DNA of 64,000 bases from Acidobacteriaceae bacterium (lineage in GTDB: Bacteria; Acidobacteriota; Terriglobia; Terriglobales; Acidobacteriaceae), in contig JAOAPN010000004.1 of assembly GCA_025462885.1 (NCBI GenBank), positions 558,001 to 622,000 on the forward strand. The letters run 5' to 3'. Position 1 is the first letter of the stretch. The number at the start of each line of letters is the position of its first letter. A program made the translations under genes and the position numbers. Under the pieces are notes generated by a model. That model did not search any database. It saw nothing but the letters and a program-made list of their open reading frames with translations, and was not told the DNA's origin. Positions 18,368 through 26,897 of this stretch are shown piece after piece.

Positions 18368-19558
18368 TTACGCTTCTGTACCTGTACGTGTTCCCTCCGT
18401 TGTTGTGCCCACGGTGGGCACAATCATCTGTACAACCTTGCTCTGTGCGGCCCGCTTATGCGAGTTCACGGCCTGCGTGTAAACGTCGAGCGTGATCTTG
18501 CTGTTGGCGTGCCGTAAAAGCTCCTGAACGGTCTTCACATCTTCCCCGTTTGCCTTTAGCAGCGTGCCGAAGGAGTGGCGGAAGGTGTGCCAGCCGATGT
18601 TCTTGAGAATGCCCGCTTTCTTTGCGGCAGGCTTGATGTACCGCTTCATGAGGTTATCCGGCCAATAGGGTTGTTTGCCCTTCATGGTCGGACTGGCGAA
18701 CACCCAATCGCTGTCCTTCGGGTAGGCGCAGGTTTTTCTCCAACGCAGAAGATCCTCGGCCATGTAGCCGTCCATCGGGACGGGCCTGGCCGACGCCTCT
18801 GTTTTGCAGACACCCACTACCTGATGCCAGATGGATTCGGTGACTCGAATCTCCAAGTTCTCAAAGTCAATGTCATCCCAGCGGAGCGCCAGGAGTTCGC
18901 TGACTCGCAACCCGGTCGCCGCGTCGAGCAGAACCAAAGTACGTTCCCTGACGGCCAGTTTGCTGAGAAGAGTCTGGAGTTCGTGCAATTCGAGAACAGC
19001 AGGAATTTTCTCTCGCTTCGCGCTTTGCCGAACGAGCTTGATCGGGTTTCGATCCGACCATTCGTATCGCATTGCGTGTGTGAAGAGAGCACTCATAATG
19101 TTCCGAATCTTCGCTTTTGTCCCTCTCGCCCGCTCAATGCTACCTAGCCATTCCTCTACGGCTACCGACTTGACCTGTGGGAGCCGGTGATTACCCCATC
19201 GAGGAACAATCCAGACGTTCAAATAGCATTCGTAAGCGGCCCGTGTCGAGTGCGCCTTGCGTCCTTGATCCTCATCGGTCAGTTCCTTCAACCGATAATG
19301 TTCGATCAGTTCGGCTATCGTACTTGGCCGACTATCCGCTCGCGGGGTTTGTTGGTTGGCGTCGATGCGCAACGCTTGAGCTGCTTTCAGTGCGGATGCT
19401 TCGGTTGCCAGTGCGAGTACAGAGCCAACGATGGCTTTTCGGTACTTCCCGACGCCATCGGCCCCAACCTCACGCCATCTGAAAATCCAAACATCCGGCC
19501 CTTTGTGCCGCTTCTCGCGCTGCACGCTTCCTTGCTGATACCGTGTTCGCCTGTTCAT
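18368..19558 (-). CDS. int: Tyrosine-recombinase integrase
   Basis: This 396-aa site-specific recombinase should integrate and excise the island at tRNA-Asp. The N-terminal ~100 residues match an arm/AP2-like DNA-binding region, and residues ~80-170 a SAM-like core-binding domain. The catalytic domain shows Arg218 (ATGLRVSELLALRW), His324-x-x-Arg327 (GWHTFRHSFGTLL), His350 (ELLRHANSKIT) and nucleophile Tyr360 (LDVYTQ), so all key residues are present. I chose the ATG at 19558 for its TGGAGA ribosome-binding site; the longer frame to 19702 adds 48 unsupported residues. The gene points toward attL, 77 bases away, and lies 73 bases after the excisionase-like gene. Confidence 0.93.
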   Translation of the reverse strand: MNRRTRYQQGSVQREKRHKGPDVWIFRWREVGADGVGKYRKAIVGSVLALATEASALKAAQALRIDANQQTPRADSRPSTIAELIEHYRLKELTDEDQGRKAHSTRAAYECYLNVWIVPRWGNHRLPQVKSVAVEEWLGSIERARGTKAKIRNIMSALFTHAMRYEWSDRNPIKLVRQSAKREKIPAVLELHELQTLLSKLAVRERTLVLLDAATGLRVSELLALRWDDIDFENLEIRVTESIWHQVVGVCKTEASARPVPMDGYMAEDLLRWRKTCAYPKDSDWVFASPTMKGKQPYWPDNLMKRYIKPAAKKAGILKNIGWHTFRHSFGTLLKANGEDVKTVQELLRHANSKITLDVYTQAVNSHKRAAQSKVVQMIVPTVGTTTEGTRTGTEA

Positions 19559-19631
19559 CTGTCTCCATTCCAGGCGGCACGAATGGCTTATGACAAGGAT
19601 AAAGCCGCCTGCGGCAGAGGTCGAGTGGTTT

Positions 19632-19892
19632 TTAGCCCGCCATTTGTCTGTTAATCCATTGTTCAATCTCAGTGCTTCGAAAACGCCAAAGCTTTCCAAC
19701 ATGAATTCCGTGGACCAGTCCCTTTCGCGCGAGCTTTTGTAAAGTTTTGGGATGAATCTTTAAGATTGCTGCAGCTTCCTCGGAGTCCAATAGGGGAGCG
19801 AAATAGCCGTGATCGTTTCTGGGCGATTTTCTTTGGTTAGGAACAATTTCTTTGTTTTGAGATGAGAACTGCGCCGGTTCATCGATAGGCAT
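19632..19892 (-). CDS. Excisionase-like helix-turn-helix protein
   Basis: An 86-aa protein whose C-terminal ~50 residues form a MerR/excisionase-type winged helix: DSEEAAAILKIHPKTLQKLA, then HVGKLWRFRSTEIEQWI. The ATG at 19892 has a strong GGAGG four bases upstream, so I prefer it to the longer frame starting at 19958. It precedes the integrase on the same strand with a 73-base gap, as expected for a recombination directionality factor or integrase regulator. That role is inferred from position and fold. Confidence 0.8.
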   Translation of the reverse strand: MPIDEPAQFSSQNKEIVPNQRKSPRNDHGYFAPLLDSEEAAAILKIHPKTLQKLARKGLVHGIHVGKLWRFRSTEIEQWINRQMAG

Positions 19893-20030
19893 ATTTCCTC
19901 CAGAACTTGGTGTTGAAGAATTGAACTTGCAATCGTCGTAACGCTGCCACATCCGCATAGTCCAGTAACGACATATACCGAGAAAGTATGCCTAAGCTCT
20001 CTCTATGGACGGACCATGTCTAATACTTTC

Positions 20031-20062
20031 TATTTATCGGGTGATACGTTTCACGTATCACC
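20031..20062. promoter_or_regulatory. Palindromic operator upstream of lysR
   Basis: A perfect 10-bp palindrome, GGTGATACGT-TTC-ACGTATCACC, at 20040-20062, preceded by TATTTATCG. The outer half-sites (GGTGATA-N9-TATCACC) recur at 21279-21301, on the other side of the LysR gene. The size and dyad fit a LysR-type regulator site, probably autoregulatory. Confidence 0.55.
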
Positions 20063-20237
20063 TGGAATCAAGCCCAATCGTGAAGCGCACTTACTTCGTG
20101 CATCGTAAATTTGGCCAAAATCGAATTTTCTGTTGATAAATGGAGTTACGGTTGACAAAATTTCCATAGGCGGAGATAGCGGGTTCCGCTCGTTCGGATT
20201 TGAGTCGAGAGCACTACTTCCAGTCGAGCGGTGGGCT

Positions 20238-21248
20238 ATGTATGAATGGGCTGAGCTTCGTCACTTTCGATATCTGCTTGCGATCCTTGAGAAACAAGGA
20301 TTCCGCGCTGCCGCGGAGGAGTTGAGAACCGCGCAGCCCAACCTTAGCGTTCAGGCAAAACAGTTTCAGGAAAATGCTTCCGTTCGCCTCTTCCGCAAGA
20401 TGAAAGGTGGGCGGATCAGGCCGACGGATACCGGGATCGCATTCAAAGTTCTCGCGCGGATCCTGTTGGAGACGCGTGATGAAGTTCTCGACGCGCTCAT
20501 CGCGATCGAACGTGGTGACATCCGTTCGGTTCGCTTCGGATGTACACCCCTGATTGATCAGGGACTGTTTCGAACCTTCTGCGATCTACATAAAGAGATC
20601 CTTCCCGCCTGCCTTGTGCGTCCAACCCACGGAGATACAGCGCATCTGGCGGAAGAGATCCTCTCGGGAAAGGTGGATGCCGCCATCGTCACGTTGCCTT
20701 TGCGTCATCCAGAACTGAAGATTGAAGAATTGCGGCGAGAACGGCTCGTTGTGTGCCTGCGGCGAGACGATCCGCTTGCGGCGAAGGCTTCTCTCCAGGC
20801 TTCGGATTTGCAAGGTAACCTCACCGTCCTTCACCACCCGCAACGACATCCCGACGCTCATGAACGTCTGCTTGAGCTCCTCGCAGACGCAGGGGTGCAG
20901 ATAGAGGAATACTCGTTTGCGTCGCACCCCTCAGAGATGCAGACGCTGGTCAAATGTGGGCACGGCTTCGCGTTGATCCGGGAAGGAACAATACTCGATG
21001 AAGAACTCGCGACCCGTCCGGTTGCAGGCGTGGAATGGACCGTAGATACAGCCCTGATCTATCACAAGATGCGTCATCCAAAGACCGTTCCGATCCTGGT
21101 CAAGCAACTCCTCAAAAAACGGGCTACAGACAGCAAAGAGACGACCCAGACCAAGGCTTCTTTGGCAGTACAAGGTTCGATCGCGACAAGAAAACATCCT
21201 CACAATAGTGCGAAAGACGTGCCGATTCAAATGACCCTGATTGGTTAG
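20238..21248 (+). CDS. LysR-family transcriptional regulator
   Basis: This LysR-type regulator is 336 aa from the ATG at 20238. The N-terminal winged HTH runs from LRHFRYLLAILEKQGFRAAA through TAQPNLSVQAKQFQENASVRLFRK. The substrate-binding domain follows from ~residue 95 (VRFGCTPLIDQGLF, AAIVTLPLRHPELK). The upstream-extended frame from 20133 is unlikely because LysR proteins begin just before the HTH. The last ~40 residues are Lys/Thr-rich and exceed the usual family length of ~300. Matching palindromes lie on both sides of the gene, suggesting control of itself and of the downstream gene. The effector is unknown. Confidence 0.87.
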   Translation: MYEWAELRHFRYLLAILEKQGFRAAAEELRTAQPNLSVQAKQFQENASVRLFRKMKGGRIRPTDTGIAFKVLARILLETRDEVLDALIAIERGDIRSVRFGCTPLIDQGLFRTFCDLHKEILPACLVRPTHGDTAHLAEEILSGKVDAAIVTLPLRHPELKIEELRRERLVVCLRRDDPLAAKASLQASDLQGNLTVLHHPQRHPDAHERLLELLADAGVQIEEYSFASHPSEMQTLVKCGHGFALIREGTILDEELATRPVAGVEWTVDTALIYHKMRHPKTVPILVKQLLKKRATDSKETTQTKASLAVQGSIATRKHPHNSAKDVPIQMTLIG

Positions 21249-21278
21249 AAGTTGAAGCAACGACCCGAGATAGAGCGA

Positions 21279-21310
21279 GGTGATACTTCGGAGCTATCAC
21301 CCGATAAATA
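21279..21310. promoter_or_regulatory. Second copy of the LysR-associated palindrome (inverted)
   Basis: GGTGATA-N9-TATCACC at 21279-21301 followed by CGATAAATA. Read on the minus strand it matches the 20031-20062 site with only the central nine bases different. It lies about 85 bases upstream of the VirB2-like gene. Confidence 0.5.
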
Positions 21311-21387
21311 AAACGTATTGGACGCAGCCCGACCACAAGCCCAATCATCACGGCATACCCGACTGAGATCAGTCGATGGAGGTGCCG

Positions 21388-21906
21388 ATGTTTCGTAGAT
21401 GCTATGTCGTAATTCCCCGCAGCACAGCCCACCTTGCCAAGCGATTGGCCCAGCAATTCTCCAAGCAGCAACTTATCCGCATTGCGCGATTGATGGGGCC
21501 GACTCTGGTCGCTCTTTCGTTCGCCGGCGTTGCTCATGCCCAGGGAACGATGGACTTCTCAGGGGCAACCACCCTTATGACTACGTTCAATATGAGTCCG
21601 CCCTCCATTCAAGCGCCGATCGTATTCTCGGATGGCAGGGAGGTTGTACCCAAACAGTCGGTGCGCTCCTTCGATAGTCAGCGAGAACATGTCCGCAATC
21701 TCAAGCAGCATGCTCAGAGTCGGGTGATCTCCGGTGCGCCGCAGGTTCGACAGCAGGTTCTTGGTGAGCAGTTCACGCCGTTCGAAGGTGTAACGCTCCC
21801 GGTCGTTCGATGGCCTGATCTGGCGATGCAGGTCGCGAAGATGAACAAGAGCGCCGAGTATCTCGGACTGGGGTACATTTCGATACACAGCGAAGGCGCC
21901 TCCTAG
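21388..21906 (+). pseudogene. VirB2/TrbC-like pilin remnant with aberrant C-terminus
   Basis: The ATG at 21388 has a good GGAGG ribosome-binding site. The product begins with a signal peptide ending in AHAQ, then QGTMDFSGATTLMTTF. This recalls the mature N-terminus of acidobacterial TrbC/VirB2 pilins, from memory. The two hydrophobic segments expected next are absent. From about residue 70 the sequence is unlike a pilin. The opposite strand here (21559-21939) is open for 126 codons and could be the relic of another gene (segment LLEIADMFSLTIEGAHRLFGY, not recognised). I read this as a fusion scar between two broken genes. A real 172-aa secreted protein remains possible. Confidence 0.4.
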
Positions 21907-22413
21907 AAAACTCAGCATCGGAGTTGCAAACGGACGCAAATGAGGGAACGAGTGTCACACACCGTTGCTTCGACATGCCGAACGCGATTTCTCTGCCAAT
22001 AGGACAGTCCTTAGCTAAGAGCTAACCTTCTGAGTCGGGTCTCGCCTGCGCCAAGGTGATCTCTCTCCCTCGCGCTTTTCTAGCAGTTTGCCTCGTCCTC
22101 TCAAAATTCGCAAGAAAAAGAACGAAACCTGGGGCGTAAACAACGCGCGGTTGCGACTTGTAATCCGTCTTTCACGGTAAAGTCGGCCCCTTCTAAAGGG
22201 GGAGGATGTCTCCTCGCTGTCTCCAGCCGCGGCTTCCGCCACCCACCTGCGGGCCTGTGTCGAGACTGTTACGAAACCGTTCGGATGGATTCAGATTCAC
22301 CGCTGGCATTACTAACAGCGTGGTTCGCCTTTACCGACGCGGCAGTAAATATAGGAGCCATACGGAGGGGAAAAGCCATAGAGCCAGAGAGGCTGTGAAT
22401 CTGATCGCACTGT
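21907..22413. other. Gene-poor stretch in the island
   Basis: About 500 bases between the VirB2-like remnant and the convergent MocR gene. Short frames exist on both strands, but none has a ribosome-binding site with a recognisable product. I see no repeat or RNA gene. Confidence 0.4.
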
Positions 22414-23895
22414 CTAACGTGAACGTAAAGCGGTCGCAAGGACGGATACGCCGCGTCGTAGCTCCGCCGGATTGCAGCCTGCGAAGCCCAGCATCAGAGC
22501 CGGAGGTCGTTCGTATTTCACGGTGAACGTCGAGAGCGGCTCTACTTCGAGACCGAGTTTTCGCGCTTGCAGCGCTGCCTCGATGTCGGACTTCCATGTT
22601 TTGAGCCAACCTAATGTCCGGATGCCTGCGGCAGCGTGCTCGACATCGAGCAACCCACTCAGGTGTTTATCCGCAGCGATTTTGAGAACGTCGTTGCGTT
22701 CCGCATAGTTCTGTCGCATGCGGCGGATGTGATGACCGAAATGGCCTTCAGTGATGAACTCCGCCAGGATGGCTTGTTCGAGCGTAGGCGGATGGCGGTC
22801 GACCAGGCTGCGGGCAGATGTGAACGGCTCGACGAGGCGCTCGGGCAGGACCATGAACCCGAGGCGCAGCCCGTTGAAGAGTACCTTTGTGAAGGTGCCG
22901 ACATAGATGACGCAACCTGAGTTATCGAGCGTCTGCAGTGCAGCAACGGGACAACCAGAATAGCGGTACTCGCCGTCGTAGTCGTCCTCGATGATCCATG
23001 CATTCGCGCTAGCGGCCCAGCGCAGGAGCTCCAGGCGGCGGTTCAGGGACATGGTACCGCCCAGGGGAAACTGATTGGCCGGTGTGACATACGCTAGCTT
23101 TGCCTTGGGCGCAAGCTTTCGGCCTGCTGTGACGATGATGCCGTCATTGTCGACGGGTACTGGAACGATGTTTGCACCTGTGGCGCGGAGTGTTTGGAGT
23201 GCACCGGCGTAACCGGGATCTTCCATCCAGACCTGTTCGCCCGCGCCCAGTAGGAAATGGCCGGCGAGAGTAAGGGCCTGCTGTATGCCCGAGGTCACGA
23301 TGATTTGCTCGGCCGAGCAGTGCACTCCGCGTGACGCACCAACATACTCCGCAATGGCACGACGCAGAGGCTGGTAGCCTGCAGCGTGACCGTGACCATA
23401 GAGGGAACGCGGAGCTTTGCGTAAGACTCTCGAAGCAACGCGTGCCCAGAGATCCACGGGAAAGAGATCGATCCCCGCCTCGTAGGCGCGGAACGCCTTA
23501 CCGATGGCACGAGACGCAGGGGTTACTTCCACACCTTTCAGAAATTCTTGCGCACGCCTGGAAAAAACGGCCTTGGAGGTAGGCAAGGCAGAGGTCGCGG
23601 GTTTACGCGTTAAGGGCAGCAATCTCTCAGGAACGCCTGAAGCAATGTAGGTTCCTGAACCCACTTCGGTGCGCGTGTATCCCTCAGCCTGTAGCTGGTC
23701 AAAGGCAACGGCCACGGTTCCCCGCGAAAGCGAATACTGCTTGGCCAGGTTACGTGTGGAGGGCATGCGAGCGCCGGGTTTCAACCTTCCGTCAAGGATG
23801 GCACCACGTAATTCCGTATATAGCCAACGCCAGAGTTGCTGCTTGCCGGATGGCAGGTTGAGTGAGAGGTCCTGAAATGTTTCTTCTTTAGACAT
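22414..23895 (-). CDS. MocR/PdxR-type transcription factor (GntR HTH fused to aminotransferase fold)
   Basis: A 493-aa regulator of the MocR class. Residues ~15-85 form a GntR winged helix (ELRGAILDGRLKPGARMPSTRNLAK, then LSRGTVAVAFDQLQAEGY). From ~150 to the end is a fold-type-I aminotransferase domain that binds PLP, with the Lys in VGTFTKVLFNGLRLGF and the IIEDDYDGEYRY block. These proteins usually regulate an adjacent divergent gene in response to PLP or an amino compound. Here the divergent neighbour is the cupin-DoxX-oxidoreductase-SugE group, 114 bases away, which is a plausible target. A 17-base stretch inside the gene (23587-23603) equals part of the tRNA-Asp repeat. Confidence 0.9.
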   Translation of the reverse strand: MSKEETFQDLSLNLPSGKQQLWRWLYTELRGAILDGRLKPGARMPSTRNLAKQYSLSRGTVAVAFDQLQAEGYTRTEVGSGTYIASGVPERLLPLTRKPATSALPTSKAVFSRRAQEFLKGVEVTPASRAIGKAFRAYEAGIDLFPVDLWARVASRVLRKAPRSLYGHGHAAGYQPLRRAIAEYVGASRGVHCSAEQIIVTSGIQQALTLAGHFLLGAGEQVWMEDPGYAGALQTLRATGANIVPVPVDNDGIIVTAGRKLAPKAKLAYVTPANQFPLGGTMSLNRRLELLRWAASANAWIIEDDYDGEYRYSGCPVAALQTLDNSGCVIYVGTFTKVLFNGLRLGFMVLPERLVEPFTSARSLVDRHPPTLEQAILAEFITEGHFGHHIRRMRQNYAERNDVLKIAADKHLSGLLDVEHAAAGIRTLGWLKTWKSDIEAALQARKLGLEVEPLSTFTVKYERPPALMLGFAGCNPAELRRGVSVLATALRSR

Positions 23896-24009
23896 TACCT
23901 ATCTGTGTCTCCCGTCAAAAGCACCGCAAGTGGACTAACCCATGTTTGCATTATGGCCCTTTTATCTACATCACCCGACGCCTAGTGTGGAGATAAGGAG
24001 ATTACACCC

Positions 24010-24426
24010 ATGCAAACAACCATAGCGACATTCAAACGAATTCTGGCGCTGTCCCTTCTCGCCGCCGGCACTCTTGTCTTAACCCACCCTCTGATGGCGC
24101 AGGAAACTATCACGCCGATCATGACGCATACTCTGGCGGCTGCCTCCAGCAGCGAAGTTCTGATGTACACCGTGGACTTTCCTCCGGGTTTTTCGAGTCC
24201 CATTCATCGCCACGACGCGCAGGTGTCTGTTTATGTGCTGGAGGGTTCTGTCGTAATGCAGGTGAAAGGCGGAAAAGAACTCACGCTCGGTCCCGGTCAG
24301 AGCTTTTATGAAAATCCCAACGATATCCACGTCGTTAGTCGCAATGCCAGTAATTCAAAGTCTGCAAAATTCCTCGTTTTCTTAATCCATAAGAAAGGTA
24401 CCTCTCTGGTGATACCAGTCAAGTAA
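24010..24426 (+). CDS. Secreted cupin-domain protein
   Basis: A 138-aa protein with a signal peptide (cleavage near PLMAQ) and one cupin barrel. PIHRHDAQVSVYVLEGSV carries the metal-binding His-x-His and Glu, and GPGQSFYENPNDIHVV is the second cupin motif. An AAGGAG ribosome-binding site precedes the ATG. It leads a plus-strand group with DoxX, an NAD(P)-binding oxidoreductase and a small multidrug-type exporter, divergent from MocR. The substrate is unknown; a periplasmic location is inferred. Confidence 0.85.
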   Translation: MQTTIATFKRILALSLLAAGTLVLTHPLMAQETITPIMTHTLAAASSSEVLMYTVDFPPGFSSPIHRHDAQVSVYVLEGSVVMQVKGGKELTLGPGQSFYENPNDIHVVSRNASNSKSAKFLVFLIHKKGTSLVIPVK

Positions 24427-24490
24427 GCAAAGGCTGTATGCCAATGTGCAAGCGGCATTAGAGAGTGGCGATGTCCAAGAGGAGAATGAA

Positions 24491-24985
24491 ATGTCTGTTC
24501 AAAGTAGGAACATAAGCTCGGTGGTCTTGCGACTTGGGCTGGGTCTTGGTTTTCTGTCAGCTGTTGCAGACAGATTTGGACTTTGGGGCCCATTTGGAGA
24601 GCGGAATGTCGAGTGGGGAAATTACTCACGGTTTCTCGATTACACGCGAACCCTCAATGCGTATTGGCCGACAAGTTTGATCCCGACCCTGGGAGCAGTC
24701 GCCACTGGCGCCGAGATTCTCTTCGGCCTTCTTGTCCTTATCGGCTGGCATACACGCATCGCCGCACGGCTCGCTGGCGGTCTACTCATCGTATTCGCCA
24801 CGACAATGACGATTTCGCTGGGAGTCAAGTCGGTCCTGAACTACGCCGTTCTTACCGGGATAGGAGGGTCTTTCCTACTGGCAAATTGCGACAGTTTCCC
24901 GTTCAGCCTGGATGAGCTGCTGTCCCGCCGAACCAATTTCAAAGTGACCAGTACTGATGTTCCGACTAGTCCAGTGGCGGATTAG
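24491..24985 (+). CDS. DoxX family membrane protein
   Basis: A 164-aa integral membrane protein with four predicted helices. The N-terminal SVVLRLGLGLGFLSAVADRFG and the central GAEILFGLLVLIGWHTRIAARLAG are typical of DoxX/DoxD proteins, often linked to thiol or quinone redox chemistry. I start it at 24491, where AGGAG precedes the ATG, rather than at 24446. It lies 64 bases after the cupin gene and probably shares its transcript. The precise role is unknown. Confidence 0.82.
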   Translation: MSVQSRNISSVVLRLGLGLGFLSAVADRFGLWGPFGERNVEWGNYSRFLDYTRTLNAYWPTSLIPTLGAVATGAEILFGLLVLIGWHTRIAARLAGGLLIVFATTMTISLGVKSVLNYAVLTGIGGSFLLANCDSFPFSLDELLSRRTNFKVTSTDVPTSPVAD

Positions 24986-25049
24986 GCCTAGCGGCATAGA
25001 TAAGCAAGGATTCGCTGGATCCAGTTCCGGCAAAATAAAGGAGAAAAAC

Positions 25050-25955
25050 ATGAAAGTTTTCGTTGCGGGAGCAACTGGAGCGATCGGTCAGCCGCTCATC
25101 GCTGAGCTGATTGCCGAGGGTCACACGGTGACGGGTATGACACACTCTGAAGCTGGAGCGAGGAGACTACGAGCAGCTGGCGTGGATGAGACGATTGCAG
25201 ATGCCCTTAACGGCGACGCTGTTGAAGGAGTACTGCGAGCCTCTCATGCGGAGGTCGTGATCGATGAACTGACAGCGATACCGAGGATGCCCTCGGATCT
25301 TTCGGCGCATGCCCATGTTGACCAGAAGCTACGCATCGAGGGCGGGAACAATTTGCACCGCGCTGCTCTTGCCTGCGGTGTGCGGCGTTACATCCAGCAG
25401 TCGAGTGGTTTCTTTCTCGATGCGAAGGAAGCTCTGGCCGATGAGAGCTCTCCACTTGCTTTGAATGCGAGCCCTGGCATCGCCAAATATGCACAGATGT
25501 ATGCCTATGTGGAGCAGAGGGTGCTTGAGTCATCGATCGAGGGCGTCGCCCTGCGTTACGGATTCTTCTACGGGCCTAACACCTGGTACAACCCGGATGG
25601 AGGGGCAGCAGATGAGATTCGCAAACAGCTCTTTCCGGTAATTGAAGGGGGCAAAGCGAAATGGTCGTTCGTTCATATTGAGGACGCGGCACGCGCAACG
25701 GTTGCGGTCCTGACGGCTGAGCCAGGTAAGTATGTGGTGGTGGACGATGACACGTCGCCGGTGAATGTTTGGCTACCCAGGTTTGCGAGCTTCGTGGGTG
25801 CTCCAGCTCCACCGTTCACTACAAAGGACCAAGTGCTCCAGACTGCTGGTGAAGATGCTGTCTACTACCAGACGCAATTGTGCGGAGCCTCAAATGCGAA
25901 AGCAAAGCGTGAGCTTCACTTCGCACCGCGTCGACGCGAGTGGCTCAGCGAGTGA
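25050..25955 (+). CDS. NAD(P)-dependent atypical short-chain dehydrogenase/epimerase-like
   Basis: A 301-aa NAD(P)-binding Rossmann protein of the extended SDR/NmrA-like group. The N-terminal VFVAGATGAIGQPLIAEL holds the dinucleotide-binding Gly motif. YAYVEQRVLESS keeps a Tyr but not the classical YxxxK, and RYGFFYGPNTWYNP is the typical substrate-side block. The ATG at 25050 is preceded by GGAG; the frame extends to 24957 but overlaps the DoxX gene. Third gene of the cupin-DoxX group. The substrate is unknown. Confidence 0.85.
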   Translation: MKVFVAGATGAIGQPLIAELIAEGHTVTGMTHSEAGARRLRAAGVDETIADALNGDAVEGVLRASHAEVVIDELTAIPRMPSDLSAHAHVDQKLRIEGGNNLHRAALACGVRRYIQQSSGFFLDAKEALADESSPLALNASPGIAKYAQMYAYVEQRVLESSIEGVALRYGFFYGPNTWYNPDGGAADEIRKQLFPVIEGGKAKWSFVHIEDAARATVAVLTAEPGKYVVVDDDTSPVNVWLPRFASFVGAPAPPFTTKDQVLQTAGEDAVYYQTQLCGASNAKAKRELHFAPRRREWLSE

Positions 25956-26108
25956 CCCGGTAACGCTCTTTTCGTTGACGCTTCAACTCATGCTCTGAAG
26001 ACTTGCTACGACAGATCCGCGCATTTCATCGAGCAGGTGCGTCTGATAACGAGTCAACAGCCCTCGGCCAGCGGCCCCACCTGGCGAATGAAGGAACGGA
26101 ACAGTCAC

Positions 26109-26423
26109 ATGGCATGGACACTACTTTGTATTGCCGGAATCGTCGAGATCGCCTTCGCTTTCGCGATGAAGCGGTCTGAAGGTTTCACCCGTTTGATACC
26201 TTCGTTGTTGACGGTTTGCACTGGTTTATCGAGCGTCTTTCTTCTTTCTATCTCGCTGCGCACACTGCCGGTGGGGACAGCTTATGCGGTTTGGACCGGG
26301 ATCGGTGCTGCGGGCACTGCGATTTTAGGGATAGCACTCCTAGGTGAGTTCGCTGCGCCGATCAGGATTCTCTGTATCGTCCTCATTCTGGCAGGCGTGA
26401 TCGGACTCAAGCAGGTCTCTTAA
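26109..26423 (+). CDS. sugE: SugE/Gdx-type small multidrug resistance transporter
   Basis: A 104-aa four-helix membrane protein of the SMR family, at the usual length. The first helix carries the essential Glu in AGIVEIAFAFAMKRSEGFTR. The motif AMKxSEGFTR and the AVWTGIGAAGTAILG helix place it in the SugE/Gdx subgroup, whose members export guanidinium. I start it at 26109 because family members begin here; the frame opens earlier at 26037. I looked upstream for a guanidine riboswitch and saw none. Last intact gene of the MocR-divergent group. Confidence 0.88.
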   Translation: MAWTLLCIAGIVEIAFAFAMKRSEGFTRLIPSLLTVCTGLSSVFLLSISLRTLPVGTAYAVWTGIGAAGTAILGIALLGEFAAPIRILCIVLILAGVIGLKQVS

Positions 26424-26488
26424 ATTACTACGTCCTGCCACAGGAGGACTCTGCAGTTCTACTGAACTTTCAGAAAAGGAGATTCAAA

Positions 26489-26706
26489 ATGACTGTGATC
26501 AAAGCCGCCGCCGTACAGCTGAGCCCCGTCCTCTACAGCCGGGAGGGTACCGTGGACAAGGTCGTGAAGACTATCGTCGACCCCGGCAGCAAGGCGTGCA
26601 GTTTGCGACCTTTCCGGAAACAGTGGTGCCGTATTACTCCTATTTTTCCTTTTTCCAGCGATCCTATGAGAAAGTCCTTAGATTGCTTGAACAGGCCGGC
26701 AGCTAA
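26489..26706 (+). pseudogene. Nitrilase fragment, frameshifted and truncated
   Basis: A strong AAGGAG and the N-terminus MTVIKAAAVQLSP are those of a nitrilase (C-N hydrolase). After about 32 codons the frame shifts near 26585-26590, apparently by loss of one base. The +1 frame then continues as GVQFATFPETVVPYYSYFSFF, which includes the catalytic Glu motif, and stops at 26706. Nitrilases are about 330-350 aa, so roughly 80% is missing. This is a dead gene. The next 190 bases hold no recognisable gene. Confidence 0.8.
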
Positions 26707-26897
26707 TGCAGAACGCCACTTGGTCAGCAGGTATTGTTCTGCTCGCATAGATTTGCTTTTATCGGAGTGCGAATCATAAACGTTTTCTCCGCCGCCTGCT
26801 GTCGCGGGTTTCGACTGTTCCGCACCCGTCATCGCTGACGAGGAGACCACTTTTAAGAAGTCGTTCAGCCTCTCCGGTACCTAATCAAGTGAAGTTC

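Noticed and set aside
25956..26108. Guanidine riboswitch before the sugE-type gene
   Set aside because: I looked for guanidine-I and mini-ykkC motifs and found none.
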